DNA of 25,761 nt from Porphyromonadaceae bacterium (GTDB taxonomy: Bacteria > Bacteroidota > Bacteroidia > Bacteroidales > Dysgonomonadaceae): contig JALHIE010000044.1 of the NCBI GenBank assembly GCA_022840285.1, positions 3,354 to 29,114 on the forward strand. Reading direction: 5' to 3'. This document shows positions 1 to 7,283 of the stretch, one piece after another; position 1 is the stretch's first letter; each line of letters opens with the position of its first letter. A program made the translations under genes and the position numbers. Under the pieces are notes generated by a model. The model was not told where the DNA came from. It was given only the letters and a program-made list of their open reading frames with translations, and searched no databases.

Positions 1-106
1 GGGTCCTTCCCAGGTAGGTTCCCATGGTCACGTACCATGAGCCTTGAATAAAGAACTGGAAGAACATCATGGCGGATAGTTGAATCTTCTTGTTTTTGTA
101 TTCCAT
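1..106 (-). CDS. MFS transporter, nucleoside:H+ symporter-like, N-terminal fragment
   Basis: The minus strand has an ATG at 106 and stays open to the window edge, giving 35 residues. They comprise a basic start (MEYKNKKIQ), then a hydrophobic first helix with the motif FFQFFIQGSWYVTMGTYLG. This resembles the first transmembrane segment of the Bacteroidota MFS proteins annotated as nucleoside:H+ symporters or sugar permeases (usual pattern LQFFIWGAWxVTxGTYL). It would be an inner-membrane importer. It lies downstream of the PUL genes on the same strand, so it could import a released sugar, but about 500 bases and a transposase remnant separate them. The rest of the gene lies outside the window, so family assignment rests on a short stretch. 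Confidence 0.6.
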   Translation of the reverse strand, partial: MEYKNKKIQLSAMMFFQFFIQGSWYVTMGTYLGRT

Positions 107-278
107 AATCTATAGTTTTCTAAATAGGGACTGCATATTAATTCATAGCCAGACACACAATTTTATTTGCGGTTTGACTAGATAAATGTTTATATTTCTC
201 ACCTTCATCATGTTCAATAGCAACGAGACAAAAAAGCAAGGAAATATTCCTTATGTGACGGATCAGATTCAAAAACCG

Positions 279-589
279 TCAGTCTTCCAGGATAAGATAA
301 ATCTTATTCACCTGGACCAGTTCCGAGTATTTCCCAGTCAGCTTCCTGAAACGTTCAACCTGTACCTGAAGTTTCAGCCCCTCATTGAAGGCATTCCGGT
401 AAAAATGGTCTGCCCAGGCATATCCCCCAACAGGCTGATGTTTATTTTGGTTCCCGACTCTGTTCCTACCTTTGCTTTGCCATGGACGATGAGGTGAGCA
501 TGTGTATGATTAATGCTCACGATGCGAACCCCTACTTGATGGCTTCTCTTCTTGTACATGGCCTCCTGTTGTTTCAACAGATATTGGAT
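279..589 (-). pseudogene. Transposase remnant (IS5/IS1182-like DDE), frameshifted
   Basis: Two minus-strand frames together resemble the middle of a DDE transposase. The first frame (about 589 to 446) reads KQQEAMYKKRSH, then VRIVSINHTHAHLIVHGKAK and TKINIS, matching the family pattern in which an RIVSI-x-QPHVRPIVRGKAK block is followed by EFGAKINVSL. At a run of five G the homology moves to a second frame reading GGYAWADHFYRNAFNEG, then VERFRKLTGKY, and a TGA stop at 279-281. The first frame is closed upstream by a TAG near 590. Neither the N-terminal region nor the end of the catalytic domain is present, and I saw no terminal inverted repeats. It is a decayed fragment in the spacer between the last glycosidase gene and the MFS gene. 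The rest of the spacer (107-278, 590-633) shows nothing recognisable. Confidence 0.65.
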
Positions 590-633
590 AATTAAAAATC
601 CACCACCGCGCTAAAAATGAGTCAAGTAAGGAG

Positions 634-2250
634 TTAATTTATACTAATCGAAATTTCTCTTATCGTGGCTGTTTTTTTCTTTAATGTTCCATCTACAAAA
701 ATCATAAAGCCCTTTCCTTGTTTGTATTTGGTTCCGTATTTGTCGTATACAACCGAAAGTTTATGATTCTTGTACATCAGATTATCCAAACAAAAATAAT
801 CCCATGTGTCTGCTGGAATAAGCGGGTTTATTGTTATTTGCTTTCCTTCTTGAGGGCGAATACCGATCAAGCCGGTAATTACTAAATCGCAAAAGCCAGA
901 GTGGTTGTAATCTTTTCCACGTTCTACACCACCTTTGCTTTTTGACCAAGTGCCATTTTCCCATGTTTTCAGTCGGGTGCGAGATATCCAATCACCAGTG
1001 AAAGGATTCAGATTTTCATCTATCCAAGGTACGGTAGTTCCATCATCCTTTTTAAGATTGTGGCTTCTGCTATATTGTATTAATAAATCCAGATAGTCCT
1101 TTTTACCAAGGGGAGGTGATGGATTATCATTCAGCATATTTGCTAATCCTACCAGGGTGATTGTTGTTGAGTAGGGCCAGCTTGGTCCGTTCCATTGGCA
1201 TTCATGGCCTTCGTATGAAATTCTAAAACCGGAATTCCTTTGTTCTACCGTTGTCGGTCCGTAAGGTGCATAAAACCCTTCTTTATCCAGCAATTGTTTC
1301 CATGCATCAGCATACGAATCAGGAGCAATACGGAAGTACCAGGGCGTATAGCCATGTAGTTCGCGAGCCGGAGAAAATTTAACTTTCCCATTCTTTGGTA
1401 TGACTTTGTAGAAAACGGCTTCTTTGTCCCAAAGGAGAGTATTTATTAATTCCTTTAGAACTTTAGCCTTCTTCTTGTAAAAAACATGTCCACTTTCATC
1501 ACCAACTAATTTGGCTATCTGTGAGAGGGCCTCCGCTTCGCCGTACATATAACTATTGATTGTAGCCCGATATCCTTTGGCTCCCGGAGACAGCTTACCC
1601 GATACCGACGACTCCATCCCATCTCTATCATCTACCTGCCAGAAGAGTTGTGTGGAATCACGCTTCTCAGTTTCCCATTTAGCAAAATTCTCTTTCAGGG
1701 AAGGATAGAGAGAGGTAAGTAGCTCTATATCAGGATGCACGAGATAGTAATTGTAAATTGAATTCGCTGGCCAAAAACTATACAACCGGGGATTACCCTC
1801 CCCCGAAAACCAAAATCGGGTGTAGCTGGATATAATATGCTCATCGTTCAACCATCGCCCTTCATAGATGTGATGGGCGGCGGCACAACTGATGGTATTA
1901 TACTTCCCTGCCCAAGGAACATCCGGTAAAAATTCAGATATGACATAACCTGACGGTATTTTCTTAACATGTTTCCGATACGTCCACCACCGGAAATAAT
2001 ATGTTTCTACTAGTTGCTTATCAGGACAATCAAAGAGTGGAATTTTATTTTCTAAAAAGGCTTTCGCTCCGCTGTTAGGGATATTCTGAATATACAATTC
2101 GTCGTCCAACTGATTGAATTTATCAATGTACGACTCCCACTCAATCTGTTTGATAAAGTTCTTTCCACTTTGGGCCTTAGTTAATAAAGGCCAAGAGGAA
2201 AGACATAGTATGTAAAACAATATACCGATCCTTGTCTTATGAATCTGCAT
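634..2250 (-). CDS. Secreted (alpha/alpha)6-barrel glycosidase, MGH1/GH63-like
   Basis: This 538-residue protein has an N-terminal signal peptide (basic start, hydrophobic core about 8-24, cleavage after TKAQ). The rest looks like a six-hairpin glycosidase of the mannosylglycerate-hydrolase/GH63-like group. Visible landmarks are DDRDGMESS near 207-215 (comparable to the GMDNS acid site of GH63 relatives), the ECQWNGPSWPY motif near 350-360 shared by many (alpha/alpha)6 glycosidases, and WIDENLNPFTGDW near 409-421, which could hold the catalytic base. The C-terminal 90 residues (about 447-538) begin with an H-SGFCDLVITGLIGIRP motif and end in a beta-rich segment, as in GH65-type C-terminal domains. 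It lies 3 bases downstream of the beta-propeller gene and is surely cotranscribed. It probably removes a sugar from the PUL substrate in the periplasm or at the cell surface. Fold assignment is fairly secure; linkage specificity is unknown. Confidence 0.75.
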   Translation of the reverse strand: MQIHKTRIGILFYILCLSSWPLLTKAQSGKNFIKQIEWESYIDKFNQLDDELYIQNIPNSGAKAFLENKIPLFDCPDKQLVETYYFRWWTYRKHVKKIPSGYVISEFLPDVPWAGKYNTISCAAAHHIYEGRWLNDEHIISSYTRFWFSGEGNPRLYSFWPANSIYNYYLVHPDIELLTSLYPSLKENFAKWETEKRDSTQLFWQVDDRDGMESSVSGKLSPGAKGYRATINSYMYGEAEALSQIAKLVGDESGHVFYKKKAKVLKELINTLLWDKEAVFYKVIPKNGKVKFSPARELHGYTPWYFRIAPDSYADAWKQLLDKEGFYAPYGPTTVEQRNSGFRISYEGHECQWNGPSWPYSTTITLVGLANMLNDNPSPPLGKKDYLDLLIQYSRSHNLKKDDGTTVPWIDENLNPFTGDWISRTRLKTWENGTWSKSKGGVERGKDYNHSGFCDLVITGLIGIRPQEGKQITINPLIPADTWDYFCLDNLMYKNHKLSVVYDKYGTKYKQGKGFMIFVDGTLKKKTATIREISISIN

Positions 2251-2253
2251 AAC

Positions 2254-3219
2254 CTAGAAATCTAATTTGTTTCCGGCATAAATAGCTAACCCAATCCGTT
2301 CAAGGGATTCATTTCTGCCATTATACCAGAGCATCCATCGGTCTTTTTCCTGAATGGCATACGGTTTATAGCAAGCGCTGGCATCCCATCCTCCAGGAGT
2401 GGGCTTGATGATCGGGTTGCCTGTATAACGTTCCCATTGGTCAATCCCATTCTTCGAACGGGCCATTCCTATTTGAGCAAAATTAATATCATAGAATCCA
2501 ATGTAAAACATTAAATAATCAGATTTTCGTTTTATTACCTGGCAGGCTGTAACCTTATGCTGTTCCCAACTATTATTTGGGTCGGCTACAAAAACAGGAT
2601 CTTTCCGCTTAGTCCATTTCAATCCATCCGGGCTGGTAGCATAACCTATGGCATCTGGTTCGTATTGTTCTCCACCTGAATACCACATTTTGAAGAGCTT
2701 TTCTTTCTCGTCCCAGATAACATGAGGACACATTACGGCAACCTTCTCCCATTCCTCTTCAGGCGATAAAACGGGTTCATTGCTCTGACGTGTGAAGTTG
2801 ACACCGTCCGTGCTGGTTGCATAGCCTATCCAGGATTTACCTCTTGCCTGTCCCGTGTACCATAAATGATATACTTTATCCTTGAGTAATACAACCGGCC
2901 GGTTCAAATCTTTTTCCCAATCATTGGCATCGTTAGGCCCCATGATGATTTGAGGTGCAGACCAGTTCTTTCCGTCCGTACTGGTCGATAAGGCTAAGCT
3001 TTTCTTAGGTCTCCAAGAGCAGTACATCTTATAAACACCTTCCTCCTTGAGAACGGAAAGATCAAAGATGGTGCCTAAATCACCACCTCCAAGTACCGGG
3101 TTCTGTTCATACTTGGTCCATGTGTCTTTACCGGCAACTTTACTTTGACTGCTGATTTTACTTGCTGATAAAGATAGAAACAGCAGAGCAATGACTGAAA
3201 TAATAATTCGTTTGTTCAT
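2254..3219 (-). CDS. Secreted five-bladed beta-propeller protein, GH43/GH32/GH130-like
   Basis: The protein is 321 residues with a signal peptide (about 1-24). It is built of repeated blades carrying a common motif: LALSTSTDGKNW near 75-86, IGYATSTDGVNF near 131-142, IGYATSPDGLKW near 191-202, IGMARSKNGIDQW near 250-262 and IGLAIY near 309. Between them come WYTG, WYSGG and WYNG turns. This is the signature of the five-bladed propeller glycosidase superfamily (GH43, GH32, GH68, GH130 and related uncharacterised groups). An acidic residue in the first blade (DLGTIFD, near 47-53) and E-rich turns could supply catalysis, but I cannot assign the acid/base residues. It is placed between the GNAT gene (60-base gap) and the six-hairpin glycosidase gene (3-base gap). 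It could be a glycosidase, a phosphorylase relative or a binding protein. Confidence 0.75.
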   Translation of the reverse strand: MNKRIIISVIALLFLSLSASKISSQSKVAGKDTWTKYEQNPVLGGGDLGTIFDLSVLKEEGVYKMYCSWRPKKSLALSTSTDGKNWSAPQIIMGPNDANDWEKDLNRPVVLLKDKVYHLWYTGQARGKSWIGYATSTDGVNFTRQSNEPVLSPEEEWEKVAVMCPHVIWDEKEKLFKMWYSGGEQYEPDAIGYATSPDGLKWTKRKDPVFVADPNNSWEQHKVTACQVIKRKSDYLMFYIGFYDINFAQIGMARSKNGIDQWERYTGNPIIKPTPGGWDASACYKPYAIQEKDRWMLWYNGRNESLERIGLAIYAGNKLDF

Positions 3220-3279
3220 GATTTGTTCTTGTAATTATTTTATTAATGTTATTTCCTTCAAAATATCGGTATGTTGCAT

Positions 3280-3747
3280 TCATGTTATTATTAATTCCAT
3301 TATTATATCAACACGTTTATATGGGCTTGAGTAGCCTGTTACTTCTTTAAAGCCGAACTTTCGGTAAAGATGGATTGCCGGTTCCAAAAGCGTATTGCTC
3401 TCAAGAAAGATTTTGGATGCACCTAATTCCTTTGCCTTATTGATGACCGACTGAACCAATAGAAAACCTGTTTTCTTTCCTCTATACTTGGGATTGACAG
3501 CTAATTTAGCCAATTCATAATCATAATGTCCTCTGGCATCCTTCAGCAAAGCACATACCCCGACGACTTCGCCGTTGTAAAGGGCAACGAAAATAAACCC
3601 GCCCTTTTGTAGGATATATTCTTCCGGGTTGTCCAACGTTTTGTGATCTTCCTCTTCCATTTCGAAATAAGAAACGATCCACTCTTCGTTGAGCGTTTTG
3701 AAATCCCGTTGATAACGGGATTCATAAGGAATTATTCGTACATCCAT
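3280..3747 (-). CDS. GNAT family N-acetyltransferase
   Basis: A 155-residue cytoplasmic protein with no signal peptide. Motif A of the GNAT fold is clear at about 95-105 (LAVNPKYRGKKTGFLL), with the RGKKTG loop that holds the acetyl-CoA pyrophosphate. It is followed by KAKELGASKIFLESN and AIHLYRKFGFKEV, the usual motif B region in which Y and F pack near the thioester. The acceptor substrate is unknown. The ATG is 6 bases after the M14 stop codon, so the two are translationally linked. A cytoplasmic acetyltransferase among exported glycan enzymes is unusual; it may modify a released amino sugar or amino acid, or may only have been caught in the operon. The family call is secure and the role is not. 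Confidence 0.88.
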   Translation of the reverse strand: MDVRIIPYESRYQRDFKTLNEEWIVSYFEMEEEDHKTLDNPEEYILQKGGFIFVALYNGEVVGVCALLKDARGHYDYELAKLAVNPKYRGKKTGFLLVQSVINKAKELGASKIFLESNTLLEPAIHLYRKFGFKEVTGYSSPYKRVDIIMELIIT

Positions 3748-3753
3748 ATCTCA

Positions 3754-4881
3754 TTACTCGTGATAACTCTCCAAATATACCCGGATAGAATGTGCCAGAT
3801 CCTTTCCCAAGTCCCGTGCTGAATTGGCATCAACAACCACTCCTTCGGCGTTGGCAAACGGAATCTCCGTTGAACTGGAAAATATCGCATTCGGCAGCGT
3901 TGTTCCCCAATTACCGCACGACTGCATACCTTCCTTGATATTCTTGGCAATGTTCCACGATCTACCAAATGGTAAAATGTTGCTTGCCTTGAACGGAATT
4001 GTTCCTTTCCGTTCTTTCTCCAGTATTTCACCGTATCGCTGCAAGGATTTCGTCAATCTTTCACTGATATTCTGCCCTACAAAATAAAAGTATTCATTGG
4101 TTTCTCTATTCGTGTATTCGAGAACTTTGGCGCTCAACGGGTCATCGCCGCCCCGAAGCCACGGACAATGCAGGTCAAGCAAAAACAGCGGTTTGCCGTC
4201 CGCCCACTTCGGAACCTCTTCCGTAATAGCTTTGACCGAATGATACTTTTGCTGAATATAATCGCGATTGTGGTCGTGCGGTTTGCGATTCTTGCCTTGG
4301 TCGCCGTCTTCTACGCCGTCTTTATCAACAAGCGGAACCATAAAGAAATCGCAGTGTTTACGCAGCCATTTGCCGTCTTTGCTATCGGCAAGAACCGTTT
4401 CGATAATTCCTTCCATTGCATAAGTTCCCATTGTTTCGTTGCAATGGTGTCTCGAAGAAAGATAAATCTTAAACGGTGCTTTTTTGTTTTCACAAATCCG
4501 CAGCAGCTCGACGCGACGACCCTTTTCCGACTTGCAAAGCGTCTCGATTTTCAGGGCTGGATTGTTTTTGTATTTCTCAAGAAACAGATTGAGATTTCTT
4601 TCTGTGTAGTTGATACACTGGCTGAAATAGACATCTTTTTCGTCCGGTTTGAAGGAATAGTCGAACTTATCGGCAGCGAAACCGGTTTTGTCTGAAAGCC
4701 AATGCCAGTTAATTCCATCCTTGCTGACTGCGGGTCCTCGTGTGCTGATAGACGAGGGCAGCAGTGTAAAATGCAATGTCCGTCCTTCTGCCCCTCGGAT
4801 GCGGAAAGACCAGTAAATCTCATCATGGGAACTATCTCGAAGCTCTTGCAATAGTTTTACGGAATCACCATTGATACTCAT
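3754..4881 (-). CDS. M14 family zinc carboxypeptidase, start uncertain
   Basis: The frame encodes a metallocarboxypeptidase. An N-terminal beta domain (SINGDSVKLLQELRD, then YWSFRIRGAEGRTLHF) precedes the catalytic domain. The zinc motif HxxE is seen in SRHHCNETMG, the third ligand H in FLLDLHCPW, and the catalytic glutamate in SSSTEIPFAN near the end, so the active site looks intact. The first in-frame ATG after the FAD oxidoreductase stop is at 4881, giving 375 residues. Yet N-domain homology seems to begin earlier (IDANFPGGNIKI, about 4917-4882), where only ATT/ATA-type codons are available. In-frame codons continue upstream to 5103 but only as the overlap with the preceding gene. No signal peptide is visible. 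It may act on a peptide part of a glycoconjugate, or on amidated sugars. Family call is strong; the start is doubtful. Confidence 0.8.
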   Translation of the reverse strand: MSINGDSVKLLQELRDSSHDEIYWSFRIRGAEGRTLHFTLLPSSISTRGPAVSKDGINWHWLSDKTGFAADKFDYSFKPDEKDVYFSQCINYTERNLNLFLEKYKNNPALKIETLCKSEKGRRVELLRICENKKAPFKIYLSSRHHCNETMGTYAMEGIIETVLADSKDGKWLRKHCDFFMVPLVDKDGVEDGDQGKNRKPHDHNRDYIQQKYHSVKAITEEVPKWADGKPLFLLDLHCPWLRGGDDPLSAKVLEYTNRETNEYFYFVGQNISERLTKSLQRYGEILEKERKGTIPFKASNILPFGRSWNIAKNIKEGMQSCGNWGTTLPNAIFSSSTEIPFANAEGVVVDANSARDLGKDLAHSIRVYLESYHE

Positions 4882-4930
4882 AATCTTAATGTTACCGCCG
4901 GGGAAATTGGCGTCAATTTGCGGCTCTTTA

Positions 4931-7189
4931 TTATTTATTGAGTGGATTAATGCTGTAAACCTCAATATTAGACAAACGCACTCGGTTGTTGGCGTAGGCA
5001 GGAACATAAAATCTGACCTTATCGGTTGATACGCTTTTAAATTCCTTATAGTAGTCCGCCTTATGGTCATTGTCTTCGCTGACGACATCCACCCACGCTC
5101 CATTCACCTTCGCCTGCAAACGGAACTGTTTTACATTATTTTCGCGCCATATTTTACACGCATTGACAGCGTATGTTCCCTGCAAATCAATTTCCATCCA
5201 GTGTTCGGTATTCGAATCATTCGACACCCATCTTGGAGTATTGCCGAATTTCACCCCAAACGCCGGCATTTGGCTCGTATTGTCGGTAAGTGAGACGTCG
5301 CTATAGCGTACCGGTTTATTTTTTGCAACATTGACCATTGTTGTCGGTACGCCCGTTTTAAACAGCGATTTTAAATCGGCTAAATGTTCGGTATATACCT
5401 GTCTGGGTACGATATTGTATTTTTTGCACAGCGATGCGGCTATACCAACGACTTCGCCCATCATGCCGGTCTGCTGTTGGATACGTATGGTGCCGAAAGC
5501 CACATGGGTTACGCTAATGTTTCGTCCCGCCATAAACAGGTTGTTGATATTCCGTGAATACAAGCAACGATAGGGCACATGGTAAGGAGCAATATATGTT
5601 TTTACACAATAACTGAAAAACTCTTCCCCCTGAAAATATTTACTGTTTTTCGGATCGGGATAGTGCAAATCCAGTGGCCAGGTGGTGGTAAAACTTGCGT
5701 CATCATATTTTACCTGATTTTGTATATCATTTTGATTTAAAATGATGTCTCCCAGCAAGCGGCGTGATTCTCTTTTTCCTGCAATATACGCCAGCCAGGA
5801 TATTTGCCTGTTGGCGAATTTCGGAAGGTTGTTTTTCACATACGACCAGTTACCGAAAATAGCCCGGAAGTTTTGGTCTCTGATGTTTTCTGCCTCCGTG
5901 ATGGTATTTTTGGAAAAGCCACCTTCCCATCTCCAGTCTCTATCCGCCTCAACATAAAAATCGGGATTCATTTGGCAAGCCCAATCCAACACCGGAAAAG
6001 TTGACGGGGTATCGAATGTTTCGTATCGCCATAAATTGGAAGTTCCAGTCATGGCGTTATCCGCAACAGTTGGTGCCAAGGTTTCAAGAGCCTCATAAGT
6101 GCCTTCTCTGCCCATTCTGTAGTCTGCTCCTGCCAGATAACCTACCGTTGCATCGCCGGTACAGTCGGCGAAACAGCTTCCTTCAAAACGCAGTTCAGCA
6201 CTGTTTTCGATATGGCGGGCAACAACGGCTTTAATCGTATTTTGGCTCATCTCTGTTTTGAAAACGTGCATATTCAGGTATAAATCCACATTGGGGGTTT
6301 GCTTAACCATTGCCAACTTTTCATCGTCAAGATATGCTTCCGGAGGTCCCGCATTATAATAGTGTCTCTCCATCTTAACTGCAATCTCTCGCATCACATT
6401 TCCAAGATTCGGATAGAGATTAAAATCATTGTCGCCGCTTAATCCGAATGGGATGGAACCGTGATTACCACCATAAATGGGAAGGTCGTTGATTAAACTC
6501 ACCCGAATTTCCGAGCTGTTATTGCCGCCAAGCACAGGGCGGTTGTTTATCAATGCCACCGTAAGCCCCAGACGACCGGCAGAAACCGCTGCGCAAATTC
6601 CGGCAATTCCCCCGCCGACAACCACCAAATCATAATGTTTTGTATTCTGTACTTCAATACCCAACCTGTTTCGGCGAAATTCCGAGAGACTGTCAAGGTC
6701 GGAAGGCGGAACGAACGATTCGTCTTTGGTGAAAAGAAGCGCATCGCACCGTCCATTGAATCCGGTTAAATCCTGTAAAGCGATTTGTGTCTGTTCATTT
6801 TTAACAGACACTTTTCCAGCATCCTGCCACATCCATTGCTCACCTGTGTTTCCCAGAACAACCGGATGAACCTTTCCGTTCACTTTCAACTTGAACTGTC
6901 CCGGTCCGGCGCCTTTATACCAGGGCGCCGTCCAGTTAAAGGTACGTACCCACAAGCGATACGTTCCTGTTTCCGGAAATTCTACCGTAGTATGAGCATC
7001 GGCTACGACTTTCCCCAACCCGTGAGCCATTAGATAAGGCGACCCCATCTGATCCATAAACTGCTGGTCAACAACCCAGCCTCCTTTTTCGGAAAAACTC
7101 TCGGCTTCGATAAAAACGTCTGCCGAGCTTTTGCTATATGACTGGAAAATAGTCGTTAATACGACTAATAAAATCAATTTAATTCTCAT
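4931..7189 (-). CDS. Secreted FAD-dependent oxidoreductase with flanking carbohydrate-binding-like domains
   Basis: This 752-residue protein has three parts after a Sec-type signal peptide (about 1-22, no twin arginine). Residues about 24-158 form a CBM35/CBM6-like beta-sandwich (FIEAESF, GTYRLWVRTFNW, GRCDALLFTKD). Residues about 185-610 are an FAD_oxidored-type flavoprotein: the dinucleotide-binding GGGIAG lies at 192-197, followed by GGNNSSEIRVS, CTGDATVGYLAGADYRMG, and a C-terminal FAD contact region FMAGRNISVTHVAFGT. Residues about 613-752 resemble an F5/8 type C (discoidin-like) domain (NVAKNKPVRYSD, RWVSND, HWMEIDLQG, LSNIEVYSI). Such oxidoreductases are frequent in PULs but poorly characterised; oxidation of a sugar hydroxyl is a reasonable guess. 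It is the first gene of the downstream half of the PUL and has its own -7 promoter element. Confidence 0.85.
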   Translation of the reverse strand: MRIKLILLVVLTTIFQSYSKSSADVFIEAESFSEKGGWVVDQQFMDQMGSPYLMAHGLGKVVADAHTTVEFPETGTYRLWVRTFNWTAPWYKGAGPGQFKLKVNGKVHPVVLGNTGEQWMWQDAGKVSVKNEQTQIALQDLTGFNGRCDALLFTKDESFVPPSDLDSLSEFRRNRLGIEVQNTKHYDLVVVGGGIAGICAAVSAGRLGLTVALINNRPVLGGNNSSEIRVSLINDLPIYGGNHGSIPFGLSGDNDFNLYPNLGNVMREIAVKMERHYYNAGPPEAYLDDEKLAMVKQTPNVDLYLNMHVFKTEMSQNTIKAVVARHIENSAELRFEGSCFADCTGDATVGYLAGADYRMGREGTYEALETLAPTVADNAMTGTSNLWRYETFDTPSTFPVLDWACQMNPDFYVEADRDWRWEGGFSKNTITEAENIRDQNFRAIFGNWSYVKNNLPKFANRQISWLAYIAGKRESRRLLGDIILNQNDIQNQVKYDDASFTTTWPLDLHYPDPKNSKYFQGEEFFSYCVKTYIAPYHVPYRCLYSRNINNLFMAGRNISVTHVAFGTIRIQQQTGMMGEVVGIAASLCKKYNIVPRQVYTEHLADLKSLFKTGVPTTMVNVAKNKPVRYSDVSLTDNTSQMPAFGVKFGNTPRWVSNDSNTEHWMEIDLQGTYAVNACKIWRENNVKQFRLQAKVNGAWVDVVSEDNDHKADYYKEFKSVSTDKVRFYVPAYANNRVRLSNIEVYSINPLNK

Positions 7190-7213
7190 GACATTACCTG
7201 TTTGTTTCTTTTA

Positions 7214-7221
7214 CAAAGATA
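7214..7221 (-). promoter_or_regulatory. Bacteroidota -7 promoter element for the FAD oxidoreductase gene
   Basis: The minus strand reads TATCTTTG, an exact TAnnTTTG match, 24 bases before the ATG at 7189. Transcription would start near 7206, leaving a short leader. It sits directly after the terminator-like hairpin that follows susD. No clear -33 TTTG is seen at the usual 19-21 base spacing. Confidence 0.55.
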
Positions 7222-7256
7222 AAAAAAGACGGGGACGGATTATCATTCCCGCCTTT
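7221..7256 (-). terminator. Hairpin terminator after susD
   Basis: On the minus strand AAAGGCGGG (7256-7248) can pair with CCCGTCTTT (7233-7225), nine pairs with one G-U and a 14-base loop. The T-run continues to 7221. It lies 28 bases beyond the susD stop codon, so it would end or attenuate the susCD transcript before the enzyme genes. Confidence 0.55.
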
Positions 7257-7283
7257 AATATACATATAGTTACTATCTACAAG

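Noticed and set aside
4168..4695. Plus-strand 175-codon reading frame
   Set aside because: It is the mirror of the M14 gene, whose zinc motif and fold signals are on the minus strand.
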